Source: CAWUEZ02 sp963921355 (GTDB taxonomy: Bacteria > Pseudomonadota > Alphaproteobacteria > Thalassobaculales > Thalassobaculaceae). From it: a DNA stretch of 64,000 nt. Position 1 is the first letter of the stretch. Each line of letters starts with the position of its first letter. A model generated the notes under the pieces. The model saw only the letters and a list, made by a program, of their open reading frames with translations. It was not told where the DNA came from and did not search any database. This document shows, one piece after another, positions 26,997 through 35,546 of this stretch. The DNA is taken from positions 4,154,001 through 4,218,000 of the forward strand of contig OZ001190.1 of NCBI GenBank assembly GCA_963921355.3, written 5' to 3'. The translations under genes and the position numbers were made by a program.

Positions 26997-28616
26997 CTAG
27001 CCGGCGATCCCTTCGAACAGCCGCGCGACGGCTTCCGCACCCGGATCGTTGTTGCCTTTGAGGTTCTGCTCGGGCACGTACGCTGCGCGACCGGCCTTCG
27101 CCTTGGTCATCGACGCCGTCGCGTCGGCACCCTCCCGGGCCGCCTTGGCCGCCTCCGGCAACCCGGTACGCAGGGCTGTCAGCGCCGGCGCCATGGCGTC
27201 GATCATCGTTCGGTCGCCGGGCGCGGCCCCGCCGACCTGCTGGATGCGGTCGAGCCCGCGCACCAACGCGCCGGTCGCATCCTCGCCGCCGGCCGCCGCG
27301 TCACCGGCCGCCGAGAAGAAGATCGCGAGCAACACCCCGGACGACCCCCCCATGGTCTGGCTGAGCTCGAGGCCGATGGCCCGGTAGAGCTGGGTCATGT
27401 CGGCGAGCGGCATGCGATCCAGCGCCGCCATCAGCGCCCGCGCCGCGGTCGCAAGGGTCGAACCGGTATCGCCGTCGCCGGACTTGGCATCGAGTTGGTT
27501 CAGGTCCTCTTCGGCCGCGACCATCAGCGTGCAGCACCGTTCGATGAAGGCCCGGCGTTCATCATGGGCGGAGGGCATCGGCTTGATGGGGGTCAGCCCG
27601 TCGGGCAGCGGCTGGACGTCGAGTTCGGCGGGGGCAACGGCCCCGGGCCATGCGGCCGGCGCGACCGGCGCCACCAGCGCCGCCTCGTCCTCCGGGGTCA
27701 GGGGCAGAATCGAGATGGAGAAACCCCGCATGTCCAGCGAGGTCATCAACGAGGCCGGACCGATGATCAGGCTGACCCGGTCCTTCAGCGCCGAGCGCAT
27801 CAGTTCCTCGGCAAGCACCGTCATCTCAAGCGGCGTGGTGCTGCCGAGGTTGTTCAGCAGAACCGCGTGTCGGCCGGAGCCGAGATACGGCACCAGGCGG
27901 TCGATCACCATTTCCATGGCGTCGCGCGCGCTCGAGAAATCGACCTGACTGACCCCGGCTTCGCCATGGATCCCGAGACCGAGTTCCGCCTTGCCGGGGC
28001 CGATCCGATCCTCCTTCGGCGATCCGGGCACGGTACAGGTAGCAAGCGACATGCCGATCGATGCGACGCCGGTGATCACCCGTTGGGCGGCTTCGGTCAC
28101 CGCATCGAGATCGCGCCCCTTTTCGGCAAGCGCGCCGGCGATCTTGTGAACGAAGAGCGTGCCGGCGACACCCCGGGGCTGCGGCAGGTCCGGCAGCGCG
28201 ATGTCGTCGTCGACGACCACCATTGAGACCTTTAACCCGAACGCCCGGGCCCGCTCCGCGGCCAGGCCGAAGTTCAGGCGGTCGCCGGTGTAGTTCTTGA
28301 CGATCAGGAGGCAGCCGGCCTTTCCGGTGACCGCGAGGATCGCGGCGAGGACGGCGTCGACCGAAGGCGAGGCGAACACGTCGCCGCACACGGCGGCGGT
28401 CAGCATGCCTTTGCCGACCAGGCCCGCATGGGACGGCTCGTGGCCGGAGCCGCCGCCCGATACCAGCGCGACCTTGGTGCGATCCCAGTCGGTGCGGAAG
28501 ACCACCTTGATGTGCGGATACCCGTCGAGGCGTGCGAGATTCCCGCCCGACGTTCGCAGCAGTCCGTCGATGGACTCGGTAACGATGGCGTCCCTGGCGT
28601 TGATGAACTGCTTCAT
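26997..28616 (-). CDS. Dihydroxyacetone kinase family protein (DhaK-DhaL fusion)
   Basis: A 539-aa ATP-dependent kinase of the dihydroxyacetone (DAK) family. The DhaK part has the substrate residues His59 (GGGSGHEPSHAG), Asp112 (NYTGDRLNFG) and the hemiaminal-forming His217 (GLGIHGEAG). After a linker at about 330-350, the DhaL part has the Mg-ATP motif DAKSGDGDTG (Asp376, Asp381, Asp383) and MGGSSGVLL. Family members phosphorylate dihydroxyacetone or four-carbon ketoses. It is the last gene of the long LacI/ABC operon, 10 nt after the ATPase, so the imported sugar or polyol is probably reduced to a small ketose. Confidence 0.92.
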   Translation of the reverse strand: MKQFINARDAIVTESIDGLLRTSGGNLARLDGYPHIKVVFRTDWDRTKVALVSGGGSGHEPSHAGLVGKGMLTAAVCGDVFASPSVDAVLAAILAVTGKAGCLLIVKNYTGDRLNFGLAAERARAFGLKVSMVVVDDDIALPDLPQPRGVAGTLFVHKIAGALAEKGRDLDAVTEAAQRVITGVASIGMSLATCTVPGSPKEDRIGPGKAELGLGIHGEAGVSQVDFSSARDAMEMVIDRLVPYLGSGRHAVLLNNLGSTTPLEMTVLAEELMRSALKDRVSLIIGPASLMTSLDMRGFSISILPLTPEDEAALVAPVAPAAWPGAVAPAELDVQPLPDGLTPIKPMPSAHDERRAFIERCCTLMVAAEEDLNQLDAKSGDGDTGSTLATAARALMAALDRMPLADMTQLYRAIGLELSQTMGGSSGVLLAIFFSAAGDAAAGGEDATGALVRGLDRIQQVGGAAPGDRTMIDAMAPALTALRTGLPEAAKAAREGADATASMTKAKAGRAAYVPEQNLKGNNDPGAEAVARLFEGIAG

Positions 28617-28626
28617 GGGGCCCTCC

Positions 28627-29637
28627 TCATCGGATGCGCTCGCCCTGTGGGTCGAAATAGAGCGGGGTTCGGGGACGGATGGAGACGGTCTGGCCGGATT
28701 GCAGTGTCGAGTGCGGATCCGTCAGGGTGGTCAGGTCGTGGCCCGCGCAGACCAGATGCAGCCTGGTCTGATCGCCGAGGTGCTCGAGGCGGATGACGGT
28801 CGCGTCGAGCCCGCCATTGCCCCCGCTCTCATCCAGGTCGATATGCTCCGGCCGCAGGCCGATCTCGGCCGCACCGGACGGCGCCCCGGGGAACAGATCG
28901 GCCGGCAACAGGTTGATCCGTGGCAGACCCAGGCGCGAGGCGACATAGGTGCTCGACGGGTTCTCGTAGATCTCGCGCGGCGAGCCGACCTGGACCAGCC
29001 GTCCGGTGTCCAACACGCCGACATCGGTCGCCATGGTCATGGCCTCGATCTGGTCGTGGGTCACGTACAGCATGGTGGCCCCGAGATCCGCCTGGATCCG
29101 CTTCAGTTCGACCCGGAGATCGGCCCGCAGCTTGGCGTCCAGGGACGACAGCGGCTCGTCCATCAGATAGATCGCCGGATCGCGCACCAGGGCCCGGCCG
29201 ATCGAGACCCGCTGCATCTCGCCGCCCGACAGCGCGGTGGAGCGGTTGTCGAGCTTGTGTGCGATGTGCAGCACTTCGGCGACCTCTCCCACCTTACGCG
29301 CGATCTCCGGTTCGGGAGTCCGCAGGATCGGCGAGCGCAACGGAAACGACAGGTTGTCCCGGACCGTCAGATGCGGATAGAGCGAGTACTGCTGGAACAC
29401 CATCGCGACGTTGCGCTGGGCCGGTGTCTCCGACATCACAGACCGGTCCCCGATCCGAATGTCGCCGGCATCCGGCGTTTCCAATCCGGCAATCAGGCGG
29501 AGCGTCGTCGTCTTCCCGGCCCCGGTCGGGCCGAGCAGCACGAAGAACGCGCCGTCAGAAATGCTCAGCGACAGATCCTCAACCGCCGTCTCATGACCGA
29601 AGCGTTTGGTGACGCCGCTGAGGGTGACATCCGCCAT
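28627..29637 (-). CDS. Carbohydrate ABC transporter ATP-binding protein (MalK/UgpC type), first of two
   Basis: A 336-aa ATPase with Walker A GPTGAGKTTTLRL, signature LSGGEMQRVSIGRAL, Walker B IYLMDEPLSSLD and switch YVTHDQIEAMTM, then a TOBE domain (IGLRPEHIDL). The start is set at 29637 (MADVTLSG), one nt past the preceding stop. Paired with a second, different ATPase; a two-ATPase operon with two permeases implies a heterodimeric motor. Confidence 0.9.
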   Translation of the reverse strand: MADVTLSGVTKRFGHETAVEDLSLSISDGAFFVLLGPTGAGKTTTLRLIAGLETPDAGDIRIGDRSVMSETPAQRNVAMVFQQYSLYPHLTVRDNLSFPLRSPILRTPEPEIARKVGEVAEVLHIAHKLDNRSTALSGGEMQRVSIGRALVRDPAIYLMDEPLSSLDAKLRADLRVELKRIQADLGATMLYVTHDQIEAMTMATDVGVLDTGRLVQVGSPREIYENPSSTYVASRLGLPRINLLPADLFPGAPSGAAEIGLRPEHIDLDESGGNGGLDATVIRLEHLGDQTRLHLVCAGHDLTTLTDPHSTLQSGQTVSIRPRTPLYFDPQGERIR

Positions 29638-29638
29638 G

Positions 29639-30724
29639 TCAGGCCTCCTCGTGCAGGGCCGACTGCAGAGCGCGGCCCGATCGGGCGTCAAACAGGGTCA
29701 GCGTCGCCGCGTTGAAGCGCAGACCGACCTGCTCACCAATGGCGGCTTGTTGGCCCGAGGGTATCCGGGCTTTCAGGTCGCCATGGGGCGTCTCCAGGGT
29801 GACGATCTGTGTCGTCCCCAGATACTCAGCCGCGACGACCCGCCCCCGATACCCGCCGTCATCCGCGAAGGCGATGTGCTCCGGGCGCACGCCGAGGACC
29901 ATCTTGCCGGAAAATCCCTCGCGGGCCGCTGGGACCGCCAGCGCATGCTCACCCACCGACACCGAGGACGCGTCAACCTCGATCGCGCCCTCGAAGTTGA
30001 GGAAGTTCATGGCCGGCGAGCCGATGAAATCGGCGACAAACATGGTGGCCGGTTTGTCGTAGATGTCCTGCGGGGTGCCGAACTGCTCGACCACCCCGTG
30101 GTTCATGACCACGATCTTGTCACCCATCTGCATCGCCTCAAGCTGATCGTGGGTGACATAGACCGTCGTGGCGTTCATCCGGTCGTGCAGAGCGCGCAGT
30201 TCCTCGGCCATGCGCTCGCGGAACTCGGCATCGAGAGCCCCGAGGGGCTCATCCATCATGAAGGCCTTCGGGTCGCGGACGATGGCGCGGCCGAGCGCGA
30301 CCCGCTGGCGGTCGCCGCCGGAGAGCCCGCTGACCGGCCGATCGAGAATCTCGGCGATCCCGAGGATCTCGGCGACCTCGGCCACCTTCGCCGTGACGTC
30401 GGCCTTGGACATGCCCTGGCTCACCAGCGGATAGGAGATGTTCCGCCGGACATTCATGTGCGGATAGAGCGCGAACATCTGAAACACAAAGGCGATGTCG
30501 CGTTTGGAGGCCGGTCGCTGAGAGACCTCCTCACCATCGAGCCAGATCTCCCCCGAGGTCGGCAGTTCCAGCCCGGCGATCATCCGCAGCGTGGTGGTCT
30601 TTCCGCAGCCGGAAGGCCCCAGCAGCATGAAGAATTCGCCATCGGCAATGGTGAACGACGACGACTGCACGGCGGTGAAATCACCGAACTCCTTGCGCAG
30701 GTTCTTGATGACGATCTCGGCCAT
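29639..30724 (-). CDS. Carbohydrate ABC transporter ATP-binding protein (MalK/UgpC type), second of two
   Basis: A 361-aa ATPase with Walker A LLGPSGCGKTTTLRM, signature LSGGDRQRVALGRAI, FMMDEPLGALDAEF Walker B and TVYVTHDQLEAMQM switch. The C-terminal OB/TOBE region carries LGVRPEHIAF. It starts 3 nt after the small membrane protein gene. Its partner ATPase follows directly. The operon order resembles the glycerol ABC importers of rhizobia (binding protein, two permeases, a small protein, two ATPases), but that assignment is only by analogy. Confidence 0.9.
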   Translation of the reverse strand: MAEIVIKNLRKEFGDFTAVQSSSFTIADGEFFMLLGPSGCGKTTTLRMIAGLELPTSGEIWLDGEEVSQRPASKRDIAFVFQMFALYPHMNVRRNISYPLVSQGMSKADVTAKVAEVAEILGIAEILDRPVSGLSGGDRQRVALGRAIVRDPKAFMMDEPLGALDAEFRERMAEELRALHDRMNATTVYVTHDQLEAMQMGDKIVVMNHGVVEQFGTPQDIYDKPATMFVADFIGSPAMNFLNFEGAIEVDASSVSVGEHALAVPAAREGFSGKMVLGVRPEHIAFADDGGYRGRVVAAEYLGTTQIVTLETPHGDLKARIPSGQQAAIGEQVGLRFNAATLTLFDARSGRALQSALHEEA

Positions 30725-30727
30725 GGA

Positions 30728-30916
30728 TCAGTCCGGGAAGTGGCTGACGATGATGAACATCACCGTCCCTACCAGCGTTACGAAGAACGAGTAGGTGTAG
30801 GCGACCAGCACGAAGGGCTGCATCAGCATGACGACGCCAAGGCCGATCAGGATGCTGGCCAGCATCTCCCAGGGCCCGCGGCGAAAGCGCATCAATCCAT
30901 TGAGAAAGCCGGTCAT
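30728..30916 (-). CDS. Small two-helix membrane protein of the ABC operon
   Basis: A 62-aa protein with a basic N-terminus (NGLMRFRRGPW) and two hydrophobic segments (MLASILIGLGVVMLMQPFVL and SFFVTLVGTVMFIIVSHF). Its ATG overlaps the permease stop (ATGA at 30913-30916) and the ATPase starts 3 nt later, so it is clearly part of the operon. Small membrane proteins occur at this position in some polyol importers (GlpU-like), but I cannot match it to a named family. It may be an accessory permease subunit. Confidence 0.75.
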   Translation of the reverse strand: MTGFLNGLMRFRRGPWEMLASILIGLGVVMLMQPFVLVAYTYSFFVTLVGTVMFIIVSHFPD

Positions 30917-31851
30917 TTGCGCACCGCGCCGAAGGTGATGCCGCGCAGCAGGTGCTTCCTGAGCAGGATCGTGAACACCATGACCGGCAGCAGGAAGATG
31001 GTCGCGCCGGCCGCCACCGCCGGCCAGTCCAGCCCACCGATCCCGATGATCGTCGGAATGAACGGCGGTGCGGTCTGGGCGGTGCCCGAGGTCAGCAGAA
31101 CCGCGAAGGCGTACTCGTTCCAGGCGAAGATCAGGCAGAAGATCGCGGTCGACGCTATGCCGGTCGCCGCCTGCGGCAGCACGACTTTGTAGAACGCCTG
31201 AAACCGGGTGTAGCCGTCGATGAGGGCGGCCTCTTCGTACTCGCGCGGGATCTCGTCGATGAACCCCTTCAGCAGCCAGACCGCCAGCGAGATATTGACC
31301 GCCGTGTACAGCAGGATCATGCCCAGGTGGGTGTCCGACAGGCCGAGCGTGCGGTACATCAGGAAGATCGGAATTGCCACCGCCACCGGCGGCATCATCC
31401 TGGTCGACAGAATGAAGAACAGCAGATCGTCCTTCAGCGGGATCTTGAACCGGCTGAAGGCGTAGGCCGCCAGAGTCCCGAGGAACACGCTCAGGAACGT
31501 CGAGCCGAAGCCGATGATGATCGAGTTCAGAAAACGCTCACCGAAGCGCGACGGACCGACGATCACCATGCCCCGGTTGCGCACGATCTCCTCGGCGAAC
31601 CCGTCGGGCGGTGGCAGCGCCTCGAGCTCCTCGGCCGAAAGCCGGGTCCGGGTCGTGAACAGGTTCACGTAGCCTTCCATCGACGGCTCGAAAACCACTT
31701 TCGGCGGATAGCTGATGCTGTCCGGCGGGGTCTTGAACCCGGTCATGAAGATCCAGATCAGCGGGGCGATCGTGATCAGCGCGTAGCCGATGACCAGGCA
31801 CCCGGCGACCCACTTCTGGCGCGGCGTCGCGTCGGTGACGGAATAGCTCAT
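30913..31851 (-). CDS. Carbohydrate ABC transporter permease (MalG type)
   Basis: A 312-aa CUT1 inner-membrane permease with six helices. The C-terminal coupling motif is EYEEAALIDGYTRFQAFYKVVLP. The start is ATG 31851, overlapping the stop of the partner permease by 4 nt. A long periplasmic loop (about residues 45-100, with SISYPPKVVFEPSMEGYVNLF) follows helix 1. Functions with the MalF-type permease. Confidence 0.92.
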   Translation of the reverse strand: MSYSVTDATPRQKWVAGCLVIGYALITIAPLIWIFMTGFKTPPDSISYPPKVVFEPSMEGYVNLFTTRTRLSAEELEALPPPDGFAEEIVRNRGMVIVGPSRFGERFLNSIIIGFGSTFLSVFLGTLAAYAFSRFKIPLKDDLLFFILSTRMMPPVAVAIPIFLMYRTLGLSDTHLGMILLYTAVNISLAVWLLKGFIDEIPREYEEAALIDGYTRFQAFYKVVLPQAATGIASTAIFCLIFAWNEYAFAVLLTSGTAQTAPPFIPTIIGIGGLDWPAVAAGATIFLLPVMVFTILLRKHLLRGITFGAVRK

Positions 31852-32795
31852 CGTTCCTTCACCTTGTTCAGCGCCTTGACGTAGATCGAGGCGAGCCCGA
31901 ACACCGTCACGAACAGAATGATGGCGAAGGCCGAGGAGTAGCCGGTCCGCCACTTCTCGAAGGCCTCACGCTTCAGGTTGATCGAGGCGAGTTCCGTCAC
32001 CGATCCGGGCCCGCCGCCGGTCAGCTGGACCACCAGGTCGAACATCTTGAAGTTCTCGATGCCGCGGAACAGCACGGCCAGCATCAGGAACGGCAGTACC
32101 ATCGGCACGGTGATCGTCCAGAACTGGCGCCACGGCGACGCCCGGTCGATCTCGGCCGCCTCATAGATGTAGTCGGGGATCGACCGCAGGCCGGCGAGGC
32201 AGATCAGCATCACGAACGGCGTCCACATCCAGGTGTCGACGATGATGATCGACCAGGGCGCCAGCTCGACCGACCCGAGCATCTCGAAGCTCGACGGGTC
32301 GGCGCCGGTGAAGAAGGCGACCACGTAGTTGAACAGCCCGATCTGCGGCTGATAGAGGAACGTCCAGAAGTTCCCGACCACCGCCGGCGACAGCATCATC
32401 GGCAGCACGATGATCGTCGTCCAAAGGTCATTGCCCTTGAACTTCCGGTTGATGAGCCACGCCAGGGTGAAGCCGATCAGCACCTGAAGGACGATCGTCC
32501 AGACCAGGAAATGCGCGGTCGCCTGCATGGCGATCCAGATGTCGCTGTCGGTCAGGATCCGCTCGTAGTTCCGGAACCCGATGTAGTCGATCGCCCGGTT
32601 CGGCCGGTTGGCCTTGAAGTTCGTCAGGCTGAGATTGATCGTCCAGATCAGCGGGAAGATGTTGATCGCCAGCAGCAGAAATATCGTCGGCGCCACGAAG
32701 ATCCAGGCGATGGCCCGGTCGGACAGCCCCTTGATCGCGCGGGCAACGCGGACTGGCGTGGCCCGGGCAGCAGCGTCGATGGGAGTATCGATCAT
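31848..32795 (-). CDS. Carbohydrate ABC transporter permease (MalF type)
   Basis: A 315-aa CUT1 permease with six membrane helices, the first at about residues 34-54 (IFVAPTIFLLLAINIFPLIW). The EAA-like loop reads IYEAAEIDRASPWRQFWTIT. It follows the binding-protein gene with a 123-bp gap holding a strong hairpin. First of two translationally coupled permeases. Confidence 0.92.
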   Translation of the reverse strand: MIDTPIDAAARATPVRVARAIKGLSDRAIAWIFVAPTIFLLLAINIFPLIWTINLSLTNFKANRPNRAIDYIGFRNYERILTDSDIWIAMQATAHFLVWTIVLQVLIGFTLAWLINRKFKGNDLWTTIIVLPMMLSPAVVGNFWTFLYQPQIGLFNYVVAFFTGADPSSFEMLGSVELAPWSIIIVDTWMWTPFVMLICLAGLRSIPDYIYEAAEIDRASPWRQFWTITVPMVLPFLMLAVLFRGIENFKMFDLVVQLTGGGPGSVTELASINLKREAFEKWRTGYSSAFAIILFVTVFGLASIYVKALNKVKER

Positions 32796-32876
32796 GGCGC
32801 ACCTTTCGGGTTCGGCGCTGGCGCCGTCCAGGCAGTTTCCCGGTACCCGAATTACAGGGTGAAAGCGTCGTCGTGG

Positions 32877-32905
32877 GAAGCCCCGGGAACGGGTCCCGGG
32901 GCTTC
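32877..32905 (-). promoter_or_regulatory. Stem-loop 3' of the carbohydrate-binding-protein gene
   Basis: GAAGCCCCGGGA (32877-32888) and TCCCGGGGCTTC (32894-32905) form a perfect 12-bp stem with a 5-nt loop, 13 nt past the binding-protein stop on the minus strand. No T-run follows, so mRNA protection or partial attenuation is more likely than termination. Confidence 0.7.
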
Positions 32906-32918
32906 ACGGCACTTGGGC

Positions 32919-34235
32919 TTAGAGCTTGCCCTCGTCCTCGAAGACCTCGGTCCAGTCCTCGATCAGCTTGTCGAGCGCTTCCTTCGCCGTGCCCTGGTCG
33001 GCCACGACGTAGTCATGCAGGCGCTTCTGCATGGCCAGCAGCAGTTCGGCATAGGCCGGCTCCTGCCAGAAGTCCTGCACGTCCTGCATCGCCACCAGGA
33101 AGTCGCCGGCGAACGGCTGGCTGTCCTTGAAGCCCGGATCGTTCAGGACCGAGTTGTGGGCGGAGTAGCCGCCGAGCGACCACCAGCGGGCCTGGACCGC
33201 CGGCTGGGCAAACCACTTGATGTACTCGAGTGCGGCGTCCTGCTTGTCGGAGTAGCTGACGACCGAAATGCCCTGACCGCCGAGGGTGGAACCGGCCTGG
33301 TTCTGCGGCGGGTTCACGAAGAAGTCGATCTTGTCGCCACCAGTGTTCGGATCGGCATACAGGCCCGGGAAGAACGCGAACCAGTTCATCGCCATGGCGA
33401 CCTGGCCGGACTTGAAGGCGTCGAGCGAGGCCGACATATACGAGTTGGTGTAGCCCGGCGGGGTGCAGCACTCGTAGAGCGCCTTGTAGAATTCAAGCGC
33501 CTCGATGGCCTCCGGCGAGTTCACGGCACCTTCCATATCGTATTTGCCGGGGGTGTTCTCGTACTTGAAGCCCCAGGTGTAGAGCGCGCCGGTCGCGCCC
33601 ATGGTAATGCCTTCAGAACCACGCTCGGTGAAGATCGAAGCACCGTACACGGTGTTGCCGTCGATCTCGCGACCCTGGAAGAACTTGGCGATCTCCATCA
33701 GTTCCAGCTGGGTCTTCGGCTCGGCGAGTTCTTTGCCGGTCTCCTTCTTATAGGCGGCGCGGATGTCAGCGCGGGCGAACCAGTCCTTGCGGTAGAACCA
33801 GCCGTTGGCATCGCCCATGGCCGGCAGCGCGTAGTAGTTCGGCGTGCCCTTCGGCCAGGTCGAGTACGCGTAGACCGTCGCCGGCGCGAAGTCGTCCATC
33901 GAGATGCCTTCGGCATCGAAGAAGTCGTTCAGTTTGACGTAGTGGCCGTTCTCGGCGCCGCCACCGATCCACTGGCTGTCCCCGATCAGCAGGTCGCAGA
34001 GCTTTCCGCCGGAGTTCAGCTCGTTCAGCATCCGGTCGGCGAAGTTCGGCCACGGAACGAACTCGAAGTTCATGTTGTGGCCGGACTGCTGCTCGAACTC
34101 CTTCGACAGCTCGACGAGCGCGTTCGCCGGATCCCAGGCCGCCCAGCAAAGCGTGAGGTCCTCCGCTTTGGCGCTGGTCGATGCGCCGGCGGCGAAGAGC
34201 GACACAGTCGCCAATGCAAGTATCTGTTTCCGCAT
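32919..34235 (-). CDS. Carbohydrate ABC transporter substrate-binding protein (family 1)
   Basis: A 438-aa periplasmic binding protein. Signal peptide MRKQILALATVSLFAAGAST with cleavage around AKA-ED. The mature start is DLTLCWAAWDPANAL. It has the EFVPWPNFADRMLNEL and family-typical NTPGKYDMEG and AMNWFAFFPG segments. Several Cys are present (for example ECCTPPG), perhaps a disulfide. Transcribed with the oxidoreductase and isomerase genes upstream and the permeases downstream. The ligand is probably a monosaccharide, polyol or cyclitol. Confidence 0.9.
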   Translation of the reverse strand: MRKQILALATVSLFAAGASTSAKAEDLTLCWAAWDPANALVELSKEFEQQSGHNMNFEFVPWPNFADRMLNELNSGGKLCDLLIGDSQWIGGGAENGHYVKLNDFFDAEGISMDDFAPATVYAYSTWPKGTPNYYALPAMGDANGWFYRKDWFARADIRAAYKKETGKELAEPKTQLELMEIAKFFQGREIDGNTVYGASIFTERGSEGITMGATGALYTWGFKYENTPGKYDMEGAVNSPEAIEALEFYKALYECCTPPGYTNSYMSASLDAFKSGQVAMAMNWFAFFPGLYADPNTGGDKIDFFVNPPQNQAGSTLGGQGISVVSYSDKQDAALEYIKWFAQPAVQARWWSLGGYSAHNSVLNDPGFKDSQPFAGDFLVAMQDVQDFWQEPAYAELLLAMQKRLHDYVVADQGTAKEALDKLIEDWTEVFEDEGKL

Positions 34236-34313
34236 GATTTCCTCCCGTTCAGAAACGCGACCGTCGAATTAGAGGCGAGTTTTCCACCGCGCTTCGTGTC
34301 AGAATCTGTAGCC

Positions 34314-34327
34314 GAGGTACGTACCTC
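34314..34327. promoter_or_regulatory. Perfect 14-bp palindrome, candidate LacI-type operator
   Basis: GAGGTACGTACCTC is a perfect palindrome with central CG, the geometry of LacI-family operators. It lies 79 bp upstream of the binding-protein start codon, in the spacer following the oxidoreductase gene. The LacI-family gene of the same locus is the natural candidate regulator. Confidence 0.5.
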
Positions 34328-34388
34328 ATGTCGAGAAAAAGATTCGGAATAGCGTCGGAATTTCACCGAATCCCCTTCTCTTGCAGGG

Positions 34389-35546
34389 CTATATGGCCAG
34401 ACGCACCCAGGCGCCGTCGCGCGCCGAGGAGCGCACGCAGGCATCAACGAACGCCACCCCTTCGAGCCCGTCATGGACGCTCGGAAAGACCACGTCTGCC
34501 GGAATCGCAACGCCCTCCGCCCGGGCCCGGATTGCCCGCGCGGCCTCGCTGTAGATCGTGGCGAACGCATCCATGTAGCCTTCGGGATGGCCCGCTGGAA
34601 TCCGGCTGACCCGACCGGCCGCGTCACCAGCCCCGGCGCCCGCCCGCGTGATCAGCCGTTTCGGTTCGCCGAACGGCGTGAACCAGAGCCTGTTCGGATC
34701 CTCCTGCGCCCATTCCAGGCCGCCGGCGTCCCCGTAGACCCGCAACCGCAATCCATTCTCGTTCCCCGGCGCCACCTGGCTGGACCACAGCATGCCGCGC
34801 GCGCCACCCTCGAACCGCAGCAGCACGTGGGCGTTGTCATCGACCCGCCGGCCGGGCACGAATGCCTGGAGGTCGGCGGCCAGGCTGTCGAGCTTGAGAC
34901 CGGTCGTGAACCGGGCCAGGTTGAATGCATGGGTGCCGATATCGCCGGTCGAGCCGCCGGCGCCCGAGCGCGCCGGGTCGGTCCGCCAGCCGGCCTGTTT
35001 CTGGCCGGTCTCCTCCAGGGCGTTCGTGAGCCAGTCCTGGGGATACTCGACCTGCACGACCCGGACCGCGCCGATCGTGCCCTCGGCGATCATCTGACGG
35101 GCCTGACGCACCATCGGATAGCCGGTGTAGTTGTGGGTCAGCACGAACAGGGTTCCGTTGTCCGCCGCCGCCTTCTCCGCCGCCCTGACGAGCTTCTTCG
35201 CGTCGCCCAGCGTCGACGTCAGAGGCTTGTCGCAGATGACGTGGATGCCCCGCTTCAGGAACTCGCGCGCCGCCGGATAGTGCACATGGTTCGGCGTCAC
35301 GATGGCGACGGCTTCGATGCCCGCCTTCAGGCGCGCCTCGCGCTGGGCCATCTGGGTGAAACTGTCATAGACCCGGTCGTCGCCAAGCCCGAGATCCGCC
35401 CCGGAAGCGCGAGACTTCTCCGGCGTGGAAGCGAAACATCCGGCCACCAGTTCGAACTGGTCATCAATCCGGGCAGCGATGCGATGCACACCCCCGATGA
35501 AGGCATCGCGCCCGCCGCCGACCATGCCCAAGCGAACCCGCTTCAT
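34389..35546 (-). CDS. Gfo/Idh/MocA family oxidoreductase
   Basis: A 385-aa NAD(P)-dependent sugar or cyclitol dehydrogenase. Start at 35546 (MKRVRLGMVGGGRDAF), overlapping the isomerase stop by 4 nt. It has the Rossmann GGGRDAF motif, PNHVHYPAAREFL, the CDKPLT motif with the catalytic-type Lys, and GDIGTHAFNLARF with the family His. Close in architecture to the dehydrogenase at 61183-62373. It probably oxidises the imported compound or a derivative. Confidence 0.92.
   Translation of the reverse strand: MKRVRLGMVGGGRDAFIGGVHRIAARIDDQFELVAGCFASTPEKSRASGADLGLGDDRVYDSFTQMAQREARLKAGIEAVAIVTPNHVHYPAAREFLKRGIHVICDKPLTSTLGDAKKLVRAAEKAAADNGTLFVLTHNYTGYPMVRQARQMIAEGTIGAVRVVQVEYPQDWLTNALEETGQKQAGWRTDPARSGAGGSTGDIGTHAFNLARFTTGLKLDSLAADLQAFVPGRRVDDNAHVLLRFEGGARGMLWSSQVAPGNENGLRLRVYGDAGGLEWAQEDPNRLWFTPFGEPKRLITRAGAGAGDAAGRVSRIPAGHPEGYMDAFATIYSEAARAIRARAEGVAIPADVVFPSVHDGLEGVAFVDACVRSSARDGAWVRLAI

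Noticed and set aside
28627..34235. Naming the importer as the rhizobial glycerol system GlpSTPQUV
   Set aside because: The gene order is similar, but the 62-aa protein and 438-aa binding protein do not clearly match, and no glycerol-3-phosphate dehydrogenase or glycerol kinase is present.
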